Positions 4,879 through 6,582 of a stretch of 6,582 nt of DNA are shown here, piece by piece; position 1 is the first letter of the stretch; every line of letters begins with the position of its first letter. A program made the translations under genes and the position numbers. A model generated the notes under the pieces. That model was not told the DNA's origin. It did not search any database and saw only the letters and a list, made by a program, of their open reading frames with translations. Origin of the DNA: Alcaligenaceae bacterium (GTDB lineage Bacteria; Pseudomonadota; Gammaproteobacteria; Burkholderiales; Burkholderiaceae). The stretch covers positions 1 through 6,582 of the forward strand of contig CANBUF010000117.1 in NCBI GenBank assembly GCA_947372575.1. The letters are read 5' to 3'.

Positions 4879-6021
4879 ATGAAAAGTTTTTTTAGTAGTA
4901 AAACATGTTTGGTCGCGGCTATCTCGGTCTTGATCGTGACACTCCAGGGATGTTCGGGTTTGACCCAGGTTCTCAACGGTGAAAACTCTGTTGACTATAA
5001 GAGTGTTGTTCGGACAGATCCGTTAAGTATCCCTCCCGATCTGACGCAGGCTTCGAACGATCCGCGTTATCGTGCGCCAGCCTCTGGCTCGACCACCTTT
5101 ACACAGTTTCAGCAGCAAGGGCAGAACGTCGGCAAAAATGTTCCTGCCTCCCAGTCGTCGGTTTTGCCCACACGCACAGACATGCGTGTGATGCGTGATG
5201 GTGATTTACGCTGGCTGGTCGTAGACATGCCGGCAGACAAAGTCTATTCAATGGTTTCAGACTTCTGGGTTGAGAACGGTTTCGCTTTGGATGTCACAGA
5301 TCCCAAAGCTGGACTGATGATCACCAACTGGGCTGAAAACCGCGCCAATATTCCAGAAAGCTTTATCCGTGAAGCACTTAGTAAAGTTCTGGATGGTTTG
5401 TGGGATAGTGGCACGCGCGATAAATTCAAAACACGCATTGAGCGTGTCAGCAATAACCGTACCGAAGTTTATATCTCCCATATGCACATGGAAGAAAAAA
5501 ACTACAGTACACAGGGCCAGGTTGACGTGCGCTGGATGAACGGCAAAGAAGACCCGGGTTTGAATGCTGCCATGGTCGCGCGCCTGATGGTGTTCCTGGG
5601 AGAAGATGTCGATGGTGCACGTAAGAAAATGGGCACAGCCCAGCTTGCATCCCAAGAACCCAAAGTTGCAATTCCTTCGCAAGACAAGTCATCGCTCATC
5701 ATTGCCGAGCCCTTTGATCGTGCATGGCGTCGTGTGGGTGTCGCGCTTGATTCTGGTGGCTTTGCGGTCGATGATCGCGATCGTACTGCAGGTGACTTTT
5801 ATGTGCGTTATGTTGATACCGATACCGGTGCCAAGCGTGAAGATCCTAACTTCTTTAGCAGACTGTTTGGTGCCAAAGATCCTGCCAAGGCACCGACCTA
5901 TCGTCTGCATCTGACCCAGCAAGGCACACAAACTGAAGTGACTGTGTTTGATGCCAACGGTAAACGCGATGAGAGTCCTACTGCTCAGCGTATTATTGGT
6001 GTGCTGTCCGGTAAGATGTAA
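4879..6021 (+). CDS. bamC: Outer membrane protein assembly factor BamC (lipoprotein)
   Basis: A 380-residue lipoprotein. The signal peptide ends in the lipobox LQGC with the lipidated Cys at 25. Residues about 38-65 (VDYK, SIPPDLTQ and DPRY) form the conserved unstructured N-terminal segment that in E. coli BamC binds BamD. A Ser/Gln-rich linker (about 68-95) follows. Then come two helix-grip domains: about 108-250 (RWLVVDMPADKVY, FWVENGF, GLMITNWAENRA) and about 268-378 (AEPFDRAWRRVGVAL, DSGGFAVDDRDRTAGDFYVRY). The protein belongs to the BAM complex that inserts beta-barrel proteins into the outer membrane. I chose the ATG at 4879, since it gives the lipoprotein signal; the frame opens earlier at 4822 but only inside dapA. 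The gap to dapA is a single nucleotide, and a GCGGGG purine run about 10 nt upstream, within the dapA 3' end, can serve as ribosome site, so translational coupling is likely. Confidence 0.95.
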   Translation: MKSFFSSKTCLVAAISVLIVTLQGCSGLTQVLNGENSVDYKSVVRTDPLSIPPDLTQASNDPRYRAPASGSTTFTQFQQQGQNVGKNVPASQSSVLPTRTDMRVMRDGDLRWLVVDMPADKVYSMVSDFWVENGFALDVTDPKAGLMITNWAENRANIPESFIREALSKVLDGLWDSGTRDKFKTRIERVSNNRTEVYISHMHMEEKNYSTQGQVDVRWMNGKEDPGLNAAMVARLMVFLGEDVDGARKKMGTAQLASQEPKVAIPSQDKSSLIIAEPFDRAWRRVGVALDSGGFAVDDRDRTAGDFYVRYVDTDTGAKREDPNFFSRLFGAKDPAKAPTYRLHLTQQGTQTEVTVFDANGKRDESPTAQRIIGVLSGKM

Positions 6022-6059
6022 ACCTGATGAACAGGTGACTGTGACGCGTTGGTTGCGTC
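6022..6059 (+). repeat. Two small hairpins between bamC and its terminator
   Basis: Directly after the bamC stop, ACCTG (6022-6026) pairs with CAGGT (6032-6036) around a 5-nt loop, and GACGC (6043-6047) pairs with GCGTC (6055-6059) around a 7-nt loop. Neither has a T tract. With the terminator hairpin they make three stems in tandem at the mRNA 3' end, possibly protecting it from exonucleases. Confidence 0.35.
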
Positions 6060-6072
6060 CAGTGACTGAGTT

Positions 6073-6115
6073 CAAAAGCAAACGCCCCGCAAGATCTGCG
6101 GGGCGTTTGCTTTTG
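6073..6115. terminator. Strong bidirectional intrinsic terminator between bamC and chrA
   Basis: A perfect 19-bp inverted repeat (arms 6073-6091 and 6097-6115) surrounds a 5-nt loop AGATC. The inner stem is GC-rich (CGCCCCGCA paired with TGCGGGGCG). The outer part pairs AAAAGCAAA with TTTGCTTTT, so a T-rich run follows the GC stem on both strands. It lies between two convergent genes and can end transcription of dapA-bamC on the plus strand and chrA on the minus strand. Confidence 0.93.
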
Positions 6116-6153
6116 TTGCGCAACAACTGGGCTACGTCGCTATATTCAATGCC

Positions 6154-6582
6154 TCACCCATGGAGAAGTTTAATGACCAGCCCAAGCAATGCACATCCAA
6201 GCAGGACATGAATGATGTTGCGTTTTTGCATGATTAGTAAATAGGCTGCGATCAATGTAATCAGGGCTGAGATCCAGTCAAATGCCCCAGCAATGCCTTG
6301 CGGCCAGAGTACGTGATATCCAAAGAACAACGCAAGATTCAGAATGACGCCAACAACGGCTGCTGTAATGGCTGAAAGCGGGCCGGTAAATTTGATATTG
6401 TTATGCGTCGTCTCGATTAACGGGCCGCCCGCAAAAATGAACAAGAAGGAAGGCAGGAAGGTAAACCAGGTCACTACGCACGCCGCGATTGCTCCAGCCA
6501 AAAATAAACTGTCAGGCCCCAGGAACGCTTTCAGATAGCCACCTACAAACCCCACATACGCAACGACCATAATCAAAGGACC
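6154..6582 (-). CDS. chrA: Chromate transporter ChrA family, C-terminal part
   Basis: The gene enters from the right edge; 142 codons plus a TGA stop are present and the frame is open to the last base. The visible protein reads GPLIMVVAYVGFVGGYL..., then CVVTWFTFLPSFLFIFAGGP with the following LIETTH, then FTGPLSAITAAVVGVILNLA and FFGYHVLWPQG. These are hallmark words of the second CHR domain of ChrA proteins (PF02417), which export chromate across the inner membrane using the proton gradient. The hydrophobic stretches suggest about five membrane segments. The first half is outside the window, so I cannot say whether it is a full two-domain ChrA, and the start is unseen. TTG and ATG codons near the edge are internal, not starts. 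It is convergent with dapA-bamC and shares their bidirectional terminator. Confidence 0.9.
   Translation of the reverse strand, partial: GPLIMVVAYVGFVGGYLKAFLGPDSLFLAGAIAACVVTWFTFLPSFLFIFAGGPLIETTHNNIKFTGPLSAITAAVVGVILNLALFFGYHVLWPQGIAGAFDWISALITLIAAYLLIMQKRNIIHVLLGCALLGLVIKLLHG

Noticed and set aside
5689..6126. 145-codon minus-strand frame opposite the end of bamC
   Set aside because: Antisense to the conserved second helix-grip domain of BamC, and it runs through the terminator stem.

Overview
The window looks like core chromosome of a betaproteobacterium, most likely Burkholderiales and probably family Alcaligenaceae. This rests on protein character (a YciO-type Sua5/YrdC protein, an M50 site-2 protease homologue, and a dapA-bamC pair), moderate GC and recalled gene order. 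No marker in the window fixes the genus. There is no rRNA, CRISPR array, insertion sequence or phage gene.

Left part, minus strand (1-1271): the 5' end of a beta-propeller lactonase lies 2 nt behind a small family-3 solute-binding protein that appears to have no signal peptide of its own. Upstream of that, in the same reading frame and without an intervening stop, lies the C-terminal third of an RhtA-like EamA/DMT amino-acid exporter. Its 5' two thirds are missing. This broken-gene/in-frame-fusion arrangement is the most unusual structure in the window.

Middle, plus strand (about 1352-3837): a leader with a TATAAT box precedes an exported parvulin-type peptidyl-prolyl isomerase in which both usual catalytic-site histidines appear to be replaced. 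A tRNA-Arg(TCT) gene follows on the minus strand. It is divergent from a yciO-like gene, which is followed 33 nt later by a membrane zinc metalloprotease homologue (site-2 protease family, M50). The tRNA/yciO divergent region holds a nested inverted repeat.

Right part (3838-6582): dapA (lysine/diaminopimelate synthesis) and bamC (outer-membrane beta-barrel assembly lipoprotein) are one nucleotide apart, as in the conserved dapA-bamC (nlpB) operon. A 19-bp perfect hairpin flanked by A and T tracts separates bamC from a convergent chromate-transporter (ChrA) C-terminal part that runs off the right edge. The window therefore carries several cell-envelope functions (parvulin chaperone, M50 protease, BamC) together with lysine/peptidoglycan precursor synthesis. 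I found no convincing new multi-gene system. The DMT remnant joined to the binding protein and the histidine-less parvulin are the items most worth checking.
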